In this document: positions 17,151-25,458 of the stretch, in pieces
Numbering within the stretch: position 1 is the stretch's first letter
How the letters are laid out: every line of letters starts with the position of its first letter
NCBI GenBank assembly: GCA_023382435.1
Contig: JAHDVS010000010.1
Coordinates: 1-64,000, forward strand
Direction: 5' to 3'
DNA: 64,000 nucleotides
DNA from: Thermoleophilia bacterium
GTDB lineage: Bacteria > Actinomycetota > Thermoleophilia > Gaiellales > Gaiellaceae
Notes under the pieces: generated by a model
What the model saw: the letters and a program-made list of their open reading frames with translations, nothing else
Database searches by the model: none
Told to the model about the DNA's origin: nothing
Made by a program: the position numbers and the translations under genes

Positions 17151-17978
17151 ATGCCCGAGCTCCCCGAGATCGAGGCCCTGCGCCGCTCGCTCGAGGGACC
17201 GGTCGCACGGACAGCGGTCGAGCGAGCGGGCCCGACACACGTGGCCACCCTGAAGACGTTCGACCCGCCCCTGCACGCGCTGGAGGGGCTGCAGCTCGCG
17301 GGCGCGCGCAGGCGCGGGAAGCATCTCCTCTTCCCAGCGAGCTCGGCTGACCTCGTCCTCCACGTCCATCTGCTGAGCGCGGGGCGACTCGTGTACGTTC
17401 GGGCGGGTGGCAGGCTGCCCGGCGCGCCGGCGTTTCGGCTGCGCTTTGCCGATGGCGGCGAGCTCGTCCTCACGGAGCGCGGCTCGCGCCGGCGCGCACG
17501 GGTGGGCCTCTACCGCACCGGGGAGATCGAGGCGGAGCTCGAGCATCTCGGCCCGGACGCGCTCGGGATCGGCCCGGAACGCCTCGCTGAGATCCTGGCC
17601 GTCGCACCGCGGCGCCTCCACCCGCTGCTCCGCGACCAGCGCGCCCTGGCCGGGATCGGCCGTGCCTGGGCGAGCGAGATCCTGCACCGGGCCGGGCTGT
17701 CCCCGTTCGCGCTGTCCACCAGCCTCGAGCGCCGGGCCGTCGAGCGGCTCGCCGCCGCGATCGACTCCGAGCTCGGGCGCGGGCTCGAGCTGAGGGAGCG
17801 AGGCCTCCGCGATGCGAAGGTCTACCGGGTCCACGGGCGTGCGGGCGAGCCATGCCCGACCTGCGCGACGACGCTGGCACGGGTCGCGTTCGCGGAGCAC
17901 ACGATCGCGTACTGCCCAGCCTGCCAGACCGGTGGCCGCGTCCTGGCCGACCGCCGCCTCTCGCGGCTTCTACGCTGA
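17151..17978 (+). CDS. Fpg/Nei-family DNA glycosylase
   Basis: 275-aa bifunctional base-excision glycosylase/AP lyase that removes oxidised bases. The N-terminal MPELPEIEALRR supplies the catalytic Pro2 and Glu3. A conserved Lys in RRRGKHLLF is at the expected beta-turn position. A helix-two-turn-helix segment (DQRALAGIGRAWASEILHRA) and a C-terminal zinc finger (CPTC at ~240 and CPAC at ~260) are present. The exact substrate class (formamidopyrimidine versus oxidised pyrimidines) is not decidable by eye, although GIGRAWASEILH is typical of actinobacterial Nei/Fpg hybrids. It starts 41 bp after the ECF gene. Confidence 0.9.
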   Translation: MPELPEIEALRRSLEGPVARTAVERAGPTHVATLKTFDPPLHALEGLQLAGARRRGKHLLFPASSADLVLHVHLLSAGRLVYVRAGGRLPGAPAFRLRFADGGELVLTERGSRRRARVGLYRTGEIEAELEHLGPDALGIGPERLAEILAVAPRRLHPLLRDQRALAGIGRAWASEILHRAGLSPFALSTSLERRAVERLAAAIDSELGRGLELRERGLRDAKVYRVHGRAGEPCPTCATTLARVAFAEHTIAYCPACQTGGRVLADRRLSRLLR

Positions 17979-18065
17979 GTCCCCCGCCGAGACCGCCGAC
18001 CCCGCACGGTCAGCATGGGAACGAATCGGGCACTTTCAGCTAGCGTTCGTCCCGTGGGGGAGCCT

Positions 18066-19034
18066 GTGACTTTCGGGCACGACCTCCAGGCCTCGCCGCC
18101 CGACGTGCGGCTCAGCCTCTCGCGCGCGGGCGTGACGAACGTCCAGAAGGCGGTGCGGATGCGCCACGGTGACGACGAGGCGCTCGTGGCCGCGACGATC
18201 GACTGCTACGTCGACCTCGATCCGGAGCAGAAGGGCGTCCACATGTCGCGCTTCCCGGAGCTGTTCGAGGAGGCGATCGACGAGGTCGTCATGGGTGAGC
18301 AGCTGCTCGTCGAGCAGCTCGCCGAGCACATCGCACGGCACATCCTGGGCCGTCAGCGGGCGCTTCGGGCCGAGGTGAAGATCGCGGCCCGCTACCCGCT
18401 CGAGCGGACGACGCCCGTGACCGGGCTACGTACGCAGGCGCTGGTCACGCTGATCGGCCACGCGGCAGCGTCGCCGACCGGGACGCGGCGAGCGATCGGC
18501 GTCGAGGCCACCGGGATCACAGCCTGCCCGTGCGCCCAGGGGCTCGTCCGAGAGCGCGCCGCCGAGCGGCTCGGTGAGGCCGGGTTCGGTGGCGGGGAGG
18601 TCGAGCGGATCCTCGGCCTCGTGCCGCTGGCGACCCACAATCAGCGCGGTCGTGGCACGCTGGTTGTCGGCACCGGGAGCCGCCTGCGCGGCGAGGAGCT
18701 CGTCGAGATCGTCGAGCGCTCGATGAGCTCCCCGATCTTCGAGTTGCTCAAGCGCGCCGACGAGCTGTTCGTGGTCGAGCATGCGCACCTCCAGCCGCGC
18801 TTCGTCGAAGACGTGGTACGCCACATGCTGCGAGGCGTGCTGGACGTCTACAGCGACGTGCTCGAGGACGGCGATTTCGTGCGCGCCCGCCAGGTGAACT
18901 TCGAGACGATCCACGACCACGACGTGATCGCCGAGCGCTCGGCGACCGTCGGGGAGCTGCGGCACGAGCTCGCAACCGGCGAGCGCGCTCCGCGCACGAC
19001 CGAACTCAGAGACTGGCTGCAGAACGGCGCCTGA
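18066..19034 (+). CDS. GTP cyclohydrolase MptA/FolE2 type (GCYH-IB)
   Basis: About 322 aa. Type IB GTP cyclohydrolase converting GTP to a dihydroneopterin (cyclic) phosphate, the first pterin/folate step. Seen: SLSRAGVTNVQKAV, HMSRFPELFEEAIDEVV, EATGITACPCAQG with the metal-binding Cys, and HNQRGRGTL. Length and CPCAQ motif resemble archaeal MptA more than proteobacterial FolE2. Start is ambiguous: GTG 18066 has GGGGGAG just upstream, while GTG 18054 and ATG 18015 are in frame. Its 3' end overlaps convergent plsY by 29 bp. A PTR1-like SDR and thyX lie close by, suggesting a folate/thymidylate neighbourhood. Confidence 0.85.
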   Translation: MTFGHDLQASPPDVRLSLSRAGVTNVQKAVRMRHGDDEALVAATIDCYVDLDPEQKGVHMSRFPELFEEAIDEVVMGEQLLVEQLAEHIARHILGRQRALRAEVKIAARYPLERTTPVTGLRTQALVTLIGHAAASPTGTRRAIGVEATGITACPCAQGLVRERAAERLGEAGFGGGEVERILGLVPLATHNQRGRGTLVVGTGSRLRGEELVEIVERSMSSPIFELLKRADELFVVEHAHLQPRFVEDVVRHMLRGVLDVYSDVLEDGDFVRARQVNFETIHDHDVIAERSATVGELRHELATGERAPRTTELRDWLQNGA

Positions 19035-19632
19035 GAGCGCGCGAGAACGAGATGGTCGATCGGCGCTCCTCCCCGTGGAGCAGGCGGCGGACATTCGAGC
19101 GGTGGAGCACGGCGATCGCCAGCCCCGCTCCGATCGTGAAGCCGAGCACGGGCCACGACGCGTGGAAGAGGAGCGCGAACGCGGGCAACGACGCCCCGGA
19201 GCAAACCGACGCGACGGACGCGTAGCGGCTGGCGAGGAACACCAGGACCCAGAGCGCGCACGCGCACAGGCCCGCTGCCGGGGCGACCGCGAGCAGGACG
19301 CCGCCGGTCGTGGCAACCACCTTGCCCCCGCGCCGAAACCCGAGAAACAGCGGCCGCCAGTGGCCGGCGAGCGCGGCCGTCCCCGCGAGCACGCCGGTGA
19401 GCTCGTCCGCGAGGTAGCGACCGAGGAGCGCCGCCGCGACGCCCTTGAGGACGTCGAGCAGGAGCGCGGGCAGCCCGAGCCGCCAGCCGAAGCTGCGCCA
19501 CACGTTCGACGCCCCGACGTTGCCGCTGCCGGACTCCCGGATGTCGGCGCCCCGAAACACGCGCGGGAGCCAGTAGGCGAACGGCATGCTGCCGAGCACG
19601 TAGCCGGCCGCGATCAGCAGTCCCTGCACCAT
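19006..19632 (-). CDS. plsY: Glycerol-3-phosphate acyltransferase PlsY
   Basis: 208-aa inner-membrane acyltransferase that uses acyl-phosphate to make lysophosphatidic acid in phospholipid synthesis. It has five or so hydrophobic spans. The PlsY signatures are GSMPFAYWLPR, the SGSGNVGASNVWR loop, KGGKV-type GFRRGGKVVATTGG, and HRSNVRRLLHGEE near the C-terminus. The C-terminal tail overlaps the 3' end of the convergent cyclohydrolase gene. Confidence 0.92.
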   Translation of the reverse strand: MVQGLLIAAGYVLGSMPFAYWLPRVFRGADIRESGSGNVGASNVWRSFGWRLGLPALLLDVLKGVAAALLGRYLADELTGVLAGTAALAGHWRPLFLGFRRGGKVVATTGGVLLAVAPAAGLCACALWVLVFLASRYASVASVCSGASLPAFALLFHASWPVLGFTIGAGLAIAVLHRSNVRRLLHGEERRSTISFSRALRRRSAASL

Positions 19633-19653
19633 GTGGCTGCTACCCCGGGTGCG

Positions 19654-20274
19654 TCAGGCCCGGATGCCGTACCTCTCGATCCAGTCGTTGACGACGCCCC
19701 AGTCGATGTTCGCGAAGAACGCGTCGATGTAGGAGCCGCGGTCGGTCTGGTAGTCGAGGAAGTAGGCGTGCTCGTAGACGTCGAGCGCGACGAGCGGGGT
19801 CGCGTTCCAGATCGGGTAGGCGTTCTGCGCGTCGCCGACGTGGTTGAAGAGCCGCCCCTCGTCCCAGTCGTACACCGTGAACGCCCAGCCGCGGCCGGCC
19901 ATTCCGGTGGCCTTGAGGTCGTCGCGCCAGGCCGCGACGGAGCCGAAATCGCGCTCGAGCAGCGCCCGCGAGGCTCCGACCGGGTCGCCGCCGCCGCCGC
20001 CGAGGTGCGCGAAGTAGATCTCGTGGTTCTTGACGCCGCCGATCGCGAACGTCAGCTCCACCTTGAGGGCGCGGATCTCCGAGTACACCTGGTTGGCGGC
20101 GCCCGCATCGACCTCCCCGAGCCGGTGCAGGATCTCGTTGCGCTTGTTCACGTAGCCCTGGTAGAGCCGATGATGCGCCTCGACCGAGGCCCGGGAGATG
20201 CCATCGAGCTCGAGCAGTTCCGGTCTGAGCGGCCGCGGTGCGATCTCCTCGACGCCGTACGCCAGTGTCGCCAT
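19654..20274 (-). CDS. Fe/Mn superoxide dismutase
   Basis: 206-aa cytoplasmic Fe/Mn-family superoxide dismutase. The first metal ligand lies in ISRASVEAHHRLYQGYVNK (~residue 34). The second is in VKNHEIYFAHL (~residue 83), and the Asp/His pair is in DVYEHAYFLDYQ (~residues 165-169). GDPVGASRALLERDFGS matches the inter-domain region. The N-terminal half is somewhat divergent, so Fe versus Mn preference is not clear. It is 21 bp from plsY. The presence of SOD argues for oxygen exposure of the host. Confidence 0.93.
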   Translation of the reverse strand: MATLAYGVEEIAPRPLRPELLELDGISRASVEAHHRLYQGYVNKRNEILHRLGEVDAGAANQVYSEIRALKVELTFAIGGVKNHEIYFAHLGGGGGDPVGASRALLERDFGSVAAWRDDLKATGMAGRGWAFTVYDWDEGRLFNHVGDAQNAYPIWNATPLVALDVYEHAYFLDYQTDRGSYIDAFFANIDWGVVNDWIERYGIRA

Positions 20275-20360
20275 TCCCTCCTCCTTCCTCTTCGTGCCGG
20301 AGGGAGCTTAGCGGTCTGGGCCCGCTGCGACACCGGCGGCTGCCCGCGTATGGTTGGGGC

Positions 20361-21023
20361 GTGACCGGACTCGCAGCGCTCGTCACCGGGGGCACCGGGC
20401 GCGTCGGCGGCGCGATCGCGCGGCGGCTCGAGACGGAGGGCTACCGCGTCATGGCCGCGGGCCGCGGCGACGGCGACCTGACCCGTGCGGACGGAGCGCG
20501 CGCGCTCGTCGGGCTCGCGGTGGAGGAGCTGGGCGGGCTCGACCTGCTCGTCAACGCCGCCGCCGACGGGTTCTGGCCGAGATCGGTCGGCGAGGTGACC
20601 GAGGCCGACTGGGATGCCGCGCTCGGGGCCGCCGCAAAGGGAAGCTTCTTCGTCACGCAGGCCGCGGCGCCGCACCTGCGCCGCTCCGAGCTCGGGCTGG
20701 TCGTGATGATCGAGGACGTCGCGTCGTTCCAGCCCTGGCCCTCGTTCGCCCCGCACTGCGCGGCGAAGGCAGCGCAGGCGATGCTGACCCGCGTGCTCGC
20801 TCGCGCGCTCGGCCCCGAGGTGCGGGTCTGCGGGATCGCCCCCGGCTCGGTCGCCGTCGCCCCCGAAGAGGAGGATCGTCGCGCCGCCGAGACCCTCCTC
20901 GCGCGCATCGGAACACCCGACGACGTCGCCGACGCTGTCCTCTACCTCGCCGGCGCCCGCTTCGTGACCGGGTCGACGATCCTCGTCGACGGGGGTCGCC
21001 TGATCGCGCCGCCGCCGCGGTGA
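20361..21023 (+). CDS. Short-chain dehydrogenase, pteridine-reductase-like, with altered active site
   Basis: 220-aa SDR from GTG 20361. The Rossmann TGGTGRVGGAIARRL and the NAAAD structural motif are present. The position of the catalytic YxxxK reads HCAAK, with His in place of Tyr. About a dozen residues earlier an Asp (VMIEDVASFQPWP) sits where most SDRs have Ser. An Asp at that place is typical of PTR1/FolM pteridine reductases (D-Y-K), so I read this as a PTR1-like protein with a Y-to-H change. It lies between the MptA/FolE2 and thyX genes. ThyX organisms often lack classical DHFR, so a folate/pterin reduction role is attractive but unproven. Confidence 0.7.
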   Translation: MTGLAALVTGGTGRVGGAIARRLETEGYRVMAAGRGDGDLTRADGARALVGLAVEELGGLDLLVNAAADGFWPRSVGEVTEADWDAALGAAAKGSFFVTQAAAPHLRRSELGLVVMIEDVASFQPWPSFAPHCAAKAAQAMLTRVLARALGPEVRVCGIAPGSVAVAPEEEDRRAAETLLARIGTPDDVADAVLYLAGARFVTGSTILVDGGRLIAPPPR

Positions 21024-21059
21024 GCCCCGGCCGTCCGCCCCCCCGCCTAGGCTAGCCCC

Positions 21060-21749
21060 ATGGTTACGCGACCCGAGATCCGCCTGTTCGAGCACGGCTT
21101 CGTCCGGCTCGACGGCGCGATGGCAAGCGACCTCTCGGTCGTCAACTCGGCTCGCGTCTCGTTCGCGAAGCGCCGGGAGACGATGGAGGAGTCCGACCGC
21201 GGCCTGATCGGCTTCCTCATGCGCGACCGGCACGGGACGCCCTTCGAGCACAACGCCTTCCGCTTCCACGTCCGCTGTCCGCTGTTCGTGGCCAGGGAGT
21301 GGTTTCGTCACCGGATCGGCTCGTTCAACGAGGAGTCGGCCCGCTACCACAGGCTCGAGGCGGACTTCTACGTGCCGGAGGCCGCGGACGTGCGCTCCCA
21401 GGTCGGCAAGCCGGGCGCCTACACGTTCGAGCCGGCCGCGCCGGCGCTCGCCGAGGAGGTACGCGCCGACCTCGCGCGCCAGTACACGGAGGCCTACGCC
21501 CTCTACGAGCGGCTGCTCGAGCGCGGCCTCGCCAAGGAGCTGGCGCGCTGCGTGCTGCCCATGGGCACCTTCACGCAGTTCTACTGGACGGTCAACGCGC
21601 GCAGCTTGATGAACTTCCTCTCGCTCCGCGCCGCCGACACGGCCCAGCTCGAGATCCGCCGCTACGCCGAGGCTCTCGAGACGATCTTCGCCGAGGTGAT
21701 GCCCGTGACGTACGACGCCTGGCTCGCGAACGGCCGGGTCGCCCCGTAG
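21060..21749 (+). CDS. thyX: Flavin-dependent thymidylate synthase ThyX
   Basis: 229-aa FAD-dependent thymidylate synthase making dTMP from dUMP with methylene-tetrahydrofolate and NADPH. The ThyX signature RHRIGSFNEESARY spans residues 83-96 and includes the dUMP-binding Arg and Ser. HGTPFEHNAFRFH precedes it, and FYWTVNARSLMNFLSLR follows with the expected folate/FAD contacts. ATG start 37 bp after the SDR; the two may be co-transcribed. Confidence 0.95.
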   Translation: MVTRPEIRLFEHGFVRLDGAMASDLSVVNSARVSFAKRRETMEESDRGLIGFLMRDRHGTPFEHNAFRFHVRCPLFVAREWFRHRIGSFNEESARYHRLEADFYVPEAADVRSQVGKPGAYTFEPAAPALAEEVRADLARQYTEAYALYERLLERGLAKELARCVLPMGTFTQFYWTVNARSLMNFLSLRAADTAQLEIRRYAEALETIFAEVMPVTYDAWLANGRVAP

Positions 21750-21802
21750 GGCGGTCCCGGCCCGCCCGGCGTATCCCGACCGTCGCGCGCCTGGGCACGG
21801 GC

Positions 21803-22132
21803 TCAGGCCCCGCGGTCGGGCGCGACGACGAGGGTGAGCCCGTCGACGGCCTCGACCACGACGTGCTCGTCCGGACCGGCCCCGTCCGCGCAACGCGCCC
21901 GCCACAGCTCGCCGTCGAGACGGACCTGGCCGTCGGGTCGGCAGGCACCGACGACCACGGCGCGGCGCCCGACGAGGGTCTCGACCCCGACCGTGGCGCG
22001 CCGGCGGCGGCTCCAGTGCCACCACACGAACGCCTCCCCGATCTCGATCGCCCCGCCGACCACGATCAGCGCGATCCCCCACGGGCCTGGCACCCAGAGG
22101 ATCGCGGCGACGACGGCGAGAACGAACAGCAC
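21803..22132 (-). CDS. NfeD-like membrane protein
   Basis: 109-aa short NfeD-family protein: two hydrophobic segments (MLFVLAVVAAILWV and GIALIVVGGAIEIGEAF) and a C-terminal ~60-residue OB-fold-like beta domain (TLVGRRAVVVGACRPDGQVR, then LDGELWRARC). Short NfeD proteins typically partner with stomatin-like proteins in membrane microdomains. No such partner is in the window. Confidence 0.7.
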   Translation of the reverse strand: MLFVLAVVAAILWVPGPWGIALIVVGGAIEIGEAFVWWHWSRRRRATVGVETLVGRRAVVVGACRPDGQVRLDGELWRARCADGAGPDEHVVVEAVDGLTLVVAPDRGA

Positions 22133-22158
22133 GGGAGCCTCGACCGGGCGGCGGAACG

Positions 22159-23556
22159 CTACCGGTGCTTCACGGGCACGAGGCCGGCAGGCGCCAGCGC
22201 GGCCACACGCGCCGTGACCGGATCGGGCCGCTTACCCGCATCCTCGGCACGCTCCTTGCGCGCGACCGCAGCGCGGACGAGCCTGCCGCCGAGGTAGCGG
22301 ACCGGCTCGGGCGGCACGCCGCCGTGTGGCGGCAAGAGACCGGCCGAGTACGACCACTCGTCGTCGAGGTCGAGCGCGAGCGAGGCGAGCATCCTCCCGC
22401 CGAGGTAGCACGGCCCGACGCCGTTGCCCGAGTAGCCCGCCCCGAACGAGACGTCCAGACGCCCGCGCAGCCGCCCGAAGAACGGCACCCCGGTCCAGGA
22501 GCGGTCGATCGGCCCGGTCCAGCTCCGCGACACCGGTACGTCGGCGAGCGCCGGGTACAGCTCGTGGAGGCTGCGGGCAACGTGCTCGGCCCGGCCGGGC
22601 GGCGGCTCGCCGTGGAAGATGCCGGTGACCTTTGCTCCGTGAGCGAGCGCCCCGCCGCCCTGCCCGAGCGCGAGCCGCCCGTCGAGCGTCGTGCGGTAGT
22701 AGTTGACGAGCAGGCGAGAGTCGGAGATCGCGATCCCGTCCATCAGGCCGATCTCGGCGAGCCGCTCCGGAGCCGGGTCGGTCGCGACCATGTCGCTCGC
22801 GATCACGAACAACTCGTTCTTCAGCTCCGGCACCTGGCCGAGCCAGGCGTTCAGCGCCAGGACGACGCGCTCGGCGGTCACGTGCCCGCGGGCGGCGTGG
22901 ACGCGCAGCGGCCGCGAGCGCTCGAGCCGCGTCATCGGCGAGCGCTCGAACACGCGGACGCCCCGCTCGAGCGCGACCCGGCGCAGCCCCCGGGCGAGCA
23001 GGGCCGGCTGCACGGTCGCCGCGGTCGGCTCGAGCACGCCCGCGAGGTGGGCCGGCGAGCCGGCCCGCCGCGCCACCTCCTCCGGGTCGAGACGGACGAA
23101 CGCCTCGACACCGTGGCGCTCGACCGCCTGGACGGTCTCGTCCCAGGCACCCGCCTGCGCCGCGCTGGTCGCGGCCCACAGCCAGCCGTCGTGGCGGTAG
23201 TGAGCGTCGACCCCGTGCTCGCTGCAGAACTCGCCGATGGCGGCGACCGCGTCCGCGGACGCCCGGGCGAGCCGGACCGCCTCCTCCCCGCCGCAGAGGT
23301 GCTCGAGCTTCGTGAACTTCGCCCACCAGGAGAGGACGAAGCCGCCGTTGCGGCCGCTCGGGCCGCCGCCACAGACGTCCGCCTCGACGAGCGTGACGTC
23401 GACCGCCGGATCGAGCTCCTTGAGCCGCAGCGCCGTCCAGAGGCCGGTGTAGCCGCCGCCGACGACGCAGACGTCGGCCCGCTCCTCGCCCTCGAGCCTG
23501 GGCGCGTCCTCCTCTCCGGCAAGCGCTTCGTCGAGCCAGAGGCTTCGCAGAGCCAT
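22159..23556 (-). CDS. DAO-family FAD-dependent amine/amino-acid oxidoreductase
   Basis: 465-aa flavoprotein of the D-amino-acid oxidase family (similar in layout to PuuB and other amine oxidases). The FAD dinucleotide fold is VCVVGGGYTGLWTALRLKE with the acidic end in TLVEADVCGGG. SGRNGGFVLSW follows, the usual isoalloxazine contact. FGAGYSGNGVGPCYLGGRM near residue 395 is the C-terminal FAD motif. It should oxidise a secondary or primary amine using O2 or a carrier. The ATG at 23556 was preferred over an in-frame start at 23574. No partner enzyme is adjacent, so the substrate is open. Confidence 0.82.
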   Translation of the reverse strand: MALRSLWLDEALAGEEDAPRLEGEERADVCVVGGGYTGLWTALRLKELDPAVDVTLVEADVCGGGPSGRNGGFVLSWWAKFTKLEHLCGGEEAVRLARASADAVAAIGEFCSEHGVDAHYRHDGWLWAATSAAQAGAWDETVQAVERHGVEAFVRLDPEEVARRAGSPAHLAGVLEPTAATVQPALLARGLRRVALERGVRVFERSPMTRLERSRPLRVHAARGHVTAERVVLALNAWLGQVPELKNELFVIASDMVATDPAPERLAEIGLMDGIAISDSRLLVNYYRTTLDGRLALGQGGGALAHGAKVTGIFHGEPPPGRAEHVARSLHELYPALADVPVSRSWTGPIDRSWTGVPFFGRLRGRLDVSFGAGYSGNGVGPCYLGGRMLASLALDLDDEWSYSAGLLPPHGGVPPEPVRYLGGRLVRAAVARKERAEDAGKRPDPVTARVAALAPAGLVPVKHR

Positions 23557-23616
23557 AACGGATCGTAGCCGCACGCCACCGGATGTGCCGCTGGATTCGG
23601 CCGGCAGATCCCGCGC

Positions 23617-24048
23617 TCACCTCGGGGCGCCGAGCAGCCGGCGCAGCCCCCGGAGGTCGAGCGGATCGACGCGCCGAAGCCCTGGAGCACCATCGAAGCC
23701 CGCGTCCGCCGAGACGATCGTGCCGATCTCGTGCTCGAGACAGGTCGCGACGTGGAGCCGGTCGTTTGCGCCGAGACCCGGTGCAGGCAGCGCCAGTGCG
23801 CGGTCGAACGTCGAGTCCGTCACGGCCAGCAGCGGCGCGAACACCGAGTAGGCACGCCGGGTCATCCCCTCGAGTCTGCCGAGGCGGCCAGACAACTCGA
23901 TGTGCCAGACCTCCTCGAGCGCCGCGGTCGAGGTCAATCCGACGGCCTCCCCACGTGCAACCGCTCCGAGGATGTCAAGACAGGGCTGGCGGTAGGGCGA
24001 GTCGGAGGCAGCGTAGACGACGATGTTCGCGTCTACGAAGAAGCTCAT
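23617..24048 (-). CDS. vapC: PIN-domain toxin, VapC family
   Basis: 143-aa PIN-domain ribonuclease. The acidic metal-site residues are visible: FFVDANIVVYA (first Asp), TSTAALEEVWH (Glu), GANDRLHVATC (Asp) and IVSADAGFD (last Asp). It overlaps the upstream antitoxin gene by 4 bp (ATGA), the standard arrangement of a type II toxin-antitoxin operon in which VapB neutralises VapC and autoregulates. Confidence 0.85.
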   Translation of the reverse strand: MSFFVDANIVVYAASDSPYRQPCLDILGAVARGEAVGLTSTAALEEVWHIELSGRLGRLEGMTRRAYSVFAPLLAVTDSTFDRALALPAPGLGANDRLHVATCLEHEIGTIVSADAGFDGAPGLRRVDPLDLRGLRRLLGAPR

Positions 24049-24320
24049 GTGCTCTCGAGCCCGAGCCTGGCGAGCGGCTCTTCCCGTTCCGCCGCGATCA
24101 CGCGCTCGAGCTCTGCGACCGGTAGAAAGGCGGCGTGCATCCCGGCGATCTCCGCAACCGCCCGTACTCGATCCTCCCGGGCGAATCGAGTGAGGCTGAC
24201 GTCGATCGCCCCGCGCACGACCTCGGCGACCGAAACGCCTCGACGGCGGGCCTCGAGCTCGAGCCGCTCGCGCAGCGCCGGCGTCAGCAGTATCTGCAGA
24301 CGTTCGCTGTACATGCACAC
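24045..24320 (-). CDS. Ribbon-helix-helix antitoxin, VapB-like
   Basis: 91-aa protein whose N-terminal ~45 residues form a ribbon-helix-helix (RLQILLTPALRERLELEARR, then RGVSVAEVVRGAID). The C-terminal tail (VAELERVIAAEREEPLARLG) would wrap the toxin. An inner ATG two codons downstream (MYSERLQ) is an equally possible start. It is the first gene of the vapBC pair. Confidence 0.8.
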   Translation of the reverse strand: MCMYSERLQILLTPALRERLELEARRRGVSVAEVVRGAIDVSLTRFAREDRVRAVAEIAGMHAAFLPVAELERVIAAEREEPLARLGLEST

Positions 24321-24357
24321 AGCATACTCATGCTGCTGCCGCTCGCCGCGGCGGCCG

Positions 24358-25458
24358 CTACATCCGGGCGAGATCGTCGGAGAGCGACTCGAGACTGGCC
24401 AGATTGTGACCGCTCACGAACAGGTCGATGTACGGCAGGCTCGCGGCCATCCCGCGCGCGAGCGGCTCGTACGCCGGGTCCTCCTTGAGCGGGTTGAGCC
24501 AGATCACCCGGTAGGCCAGGCGGGAGAGCCGGGCCATCTGCGCCTCGAGCAGGCTCGGGTCGCCGACCTCGAGCCCGTCCGAGCAGATCAGCACGACCGC
24601 GCCGCGGGCGACCTCGGCCTGGCTGTCCAGGAAGCTCTTGAGCGACTCGCCGATCCGGGTGCCGCCGTCCCAGTCGAATACCTCGGCCGCGGCCTGCTCG
24701 AGCGCGGCGTCCGGGTTGGTCGGGCCGAGCACGCGGGTCAGGCGCGTCAGGCGCGTGCCGAAGCAGTAGGCCTCCCAGCGGGGGTCGGCGCGCAGGGCGG
24801 CGTATGCGAACACGAGCAGAGCGCGCGAGTACGCAGCCATCGAGCCGGAGACGTCGAGGAAGAGGACGAGGCGCCGGCGCCGCTTGCGCCGCTTGCGCCA
24901 GGAGCGCTCGACCGGGTCGCCGCCGGTGCGGAAGGAGCGCCGGATCGTCCGCCGCAGGTCGGGGGAGCCCGAACGGGCGCGCTGGCGCCGGCGCGAGCGC
25001 CGCTGCGGCACCGCCAGCCTGATCTTCTCCATCAGCGCGGTCAGGAGCGTCAGTTCCTCCGGCGTGCAACGGGCAAAGCTCTTCTCCTTCAGCCGCTCGA
25101 TCGTGCTCGCGAGCAGCAGCTCGGGCTGCACGTCCTGCTCGCCCGCGGAGCCCGGGTCCGGATCGCCGTGGCTGCCGGCGCGAACCCTCGTCGGCTTGGC
25201 CGGCACCTCGACGGTCGCGGGGGCCTCCTGCCCGAAGAACGCCGCGTACACCCGGTTGTAGACCGGGATCTCCTCGCGCCGGCCGACGAGCGTTCCCCGA
25301 CCGGCCCAGTACAGATCCTCCGGCTCGAGCAGGGCCGCCGCACGGCAGAAGTCGTTGATCCGGCCCGTGCCGACCGCCAGGCCGGCCGCTCTGAGCGCTC
25401 GTCCGAACGCGACGAGCCGCTCGGCTCCCGGATCGCTGCCGCCGGGCCCGTCAGTCAT
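24358..25458 (-). CDS. coxE: CoxE-like von Willebrand factor A domain protein
   Basis: 366-aa VWA-containing protein of the CoxE family used in maturation of CO-dehydrogenase-type molybdenum enzymes, where CoxD/E/F insert the Cu/S and Mo parts. Residues ~180-366 form the VWA domain with a MIDAS motif, DVSGSMAAYS, and later CSDGLEVGD. The N-terminal half is helical and Arg-rich (RKRRKRRRR just before the VWA). It overlaps the upstream MoxR-ATPase gene by 8 bp, so the two are translationally coupled. It is divergent from the structural cox genes. Confidence 0.85.
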   Translation of the reverse strand: MTDGPGGSDPGAERLVAFGRALRAAGLAVGTGRINDFCRAAALLEPEDLYWAGRGTLVGRREEIPVYNRVYAAFFGQEAPATVEVPAKPTRVRAGSHGDPDPGSAGEQDVQPELLLASTIERLKEKSFARCTPEELTLLTALMEKIRLAVPQRRSRRRQRARSGSPDLRRTIRRSFRTGGDPVERSWRKRRKRRRRLVLFLDVSGSMAAYSRALLVFAYAALRADPRWEAYCFGTRLTRLTRVLGPTNPDAALEQAAAEVFDWDGGTRIGESLKSFLDSQAEVARGAVVLICSDGLEVGDPSLLEAQMARLSRLAYRVIWLNPLKEDPAYEPLARGMAASLPYIDLFVSGHNLASLESLSDDLARM

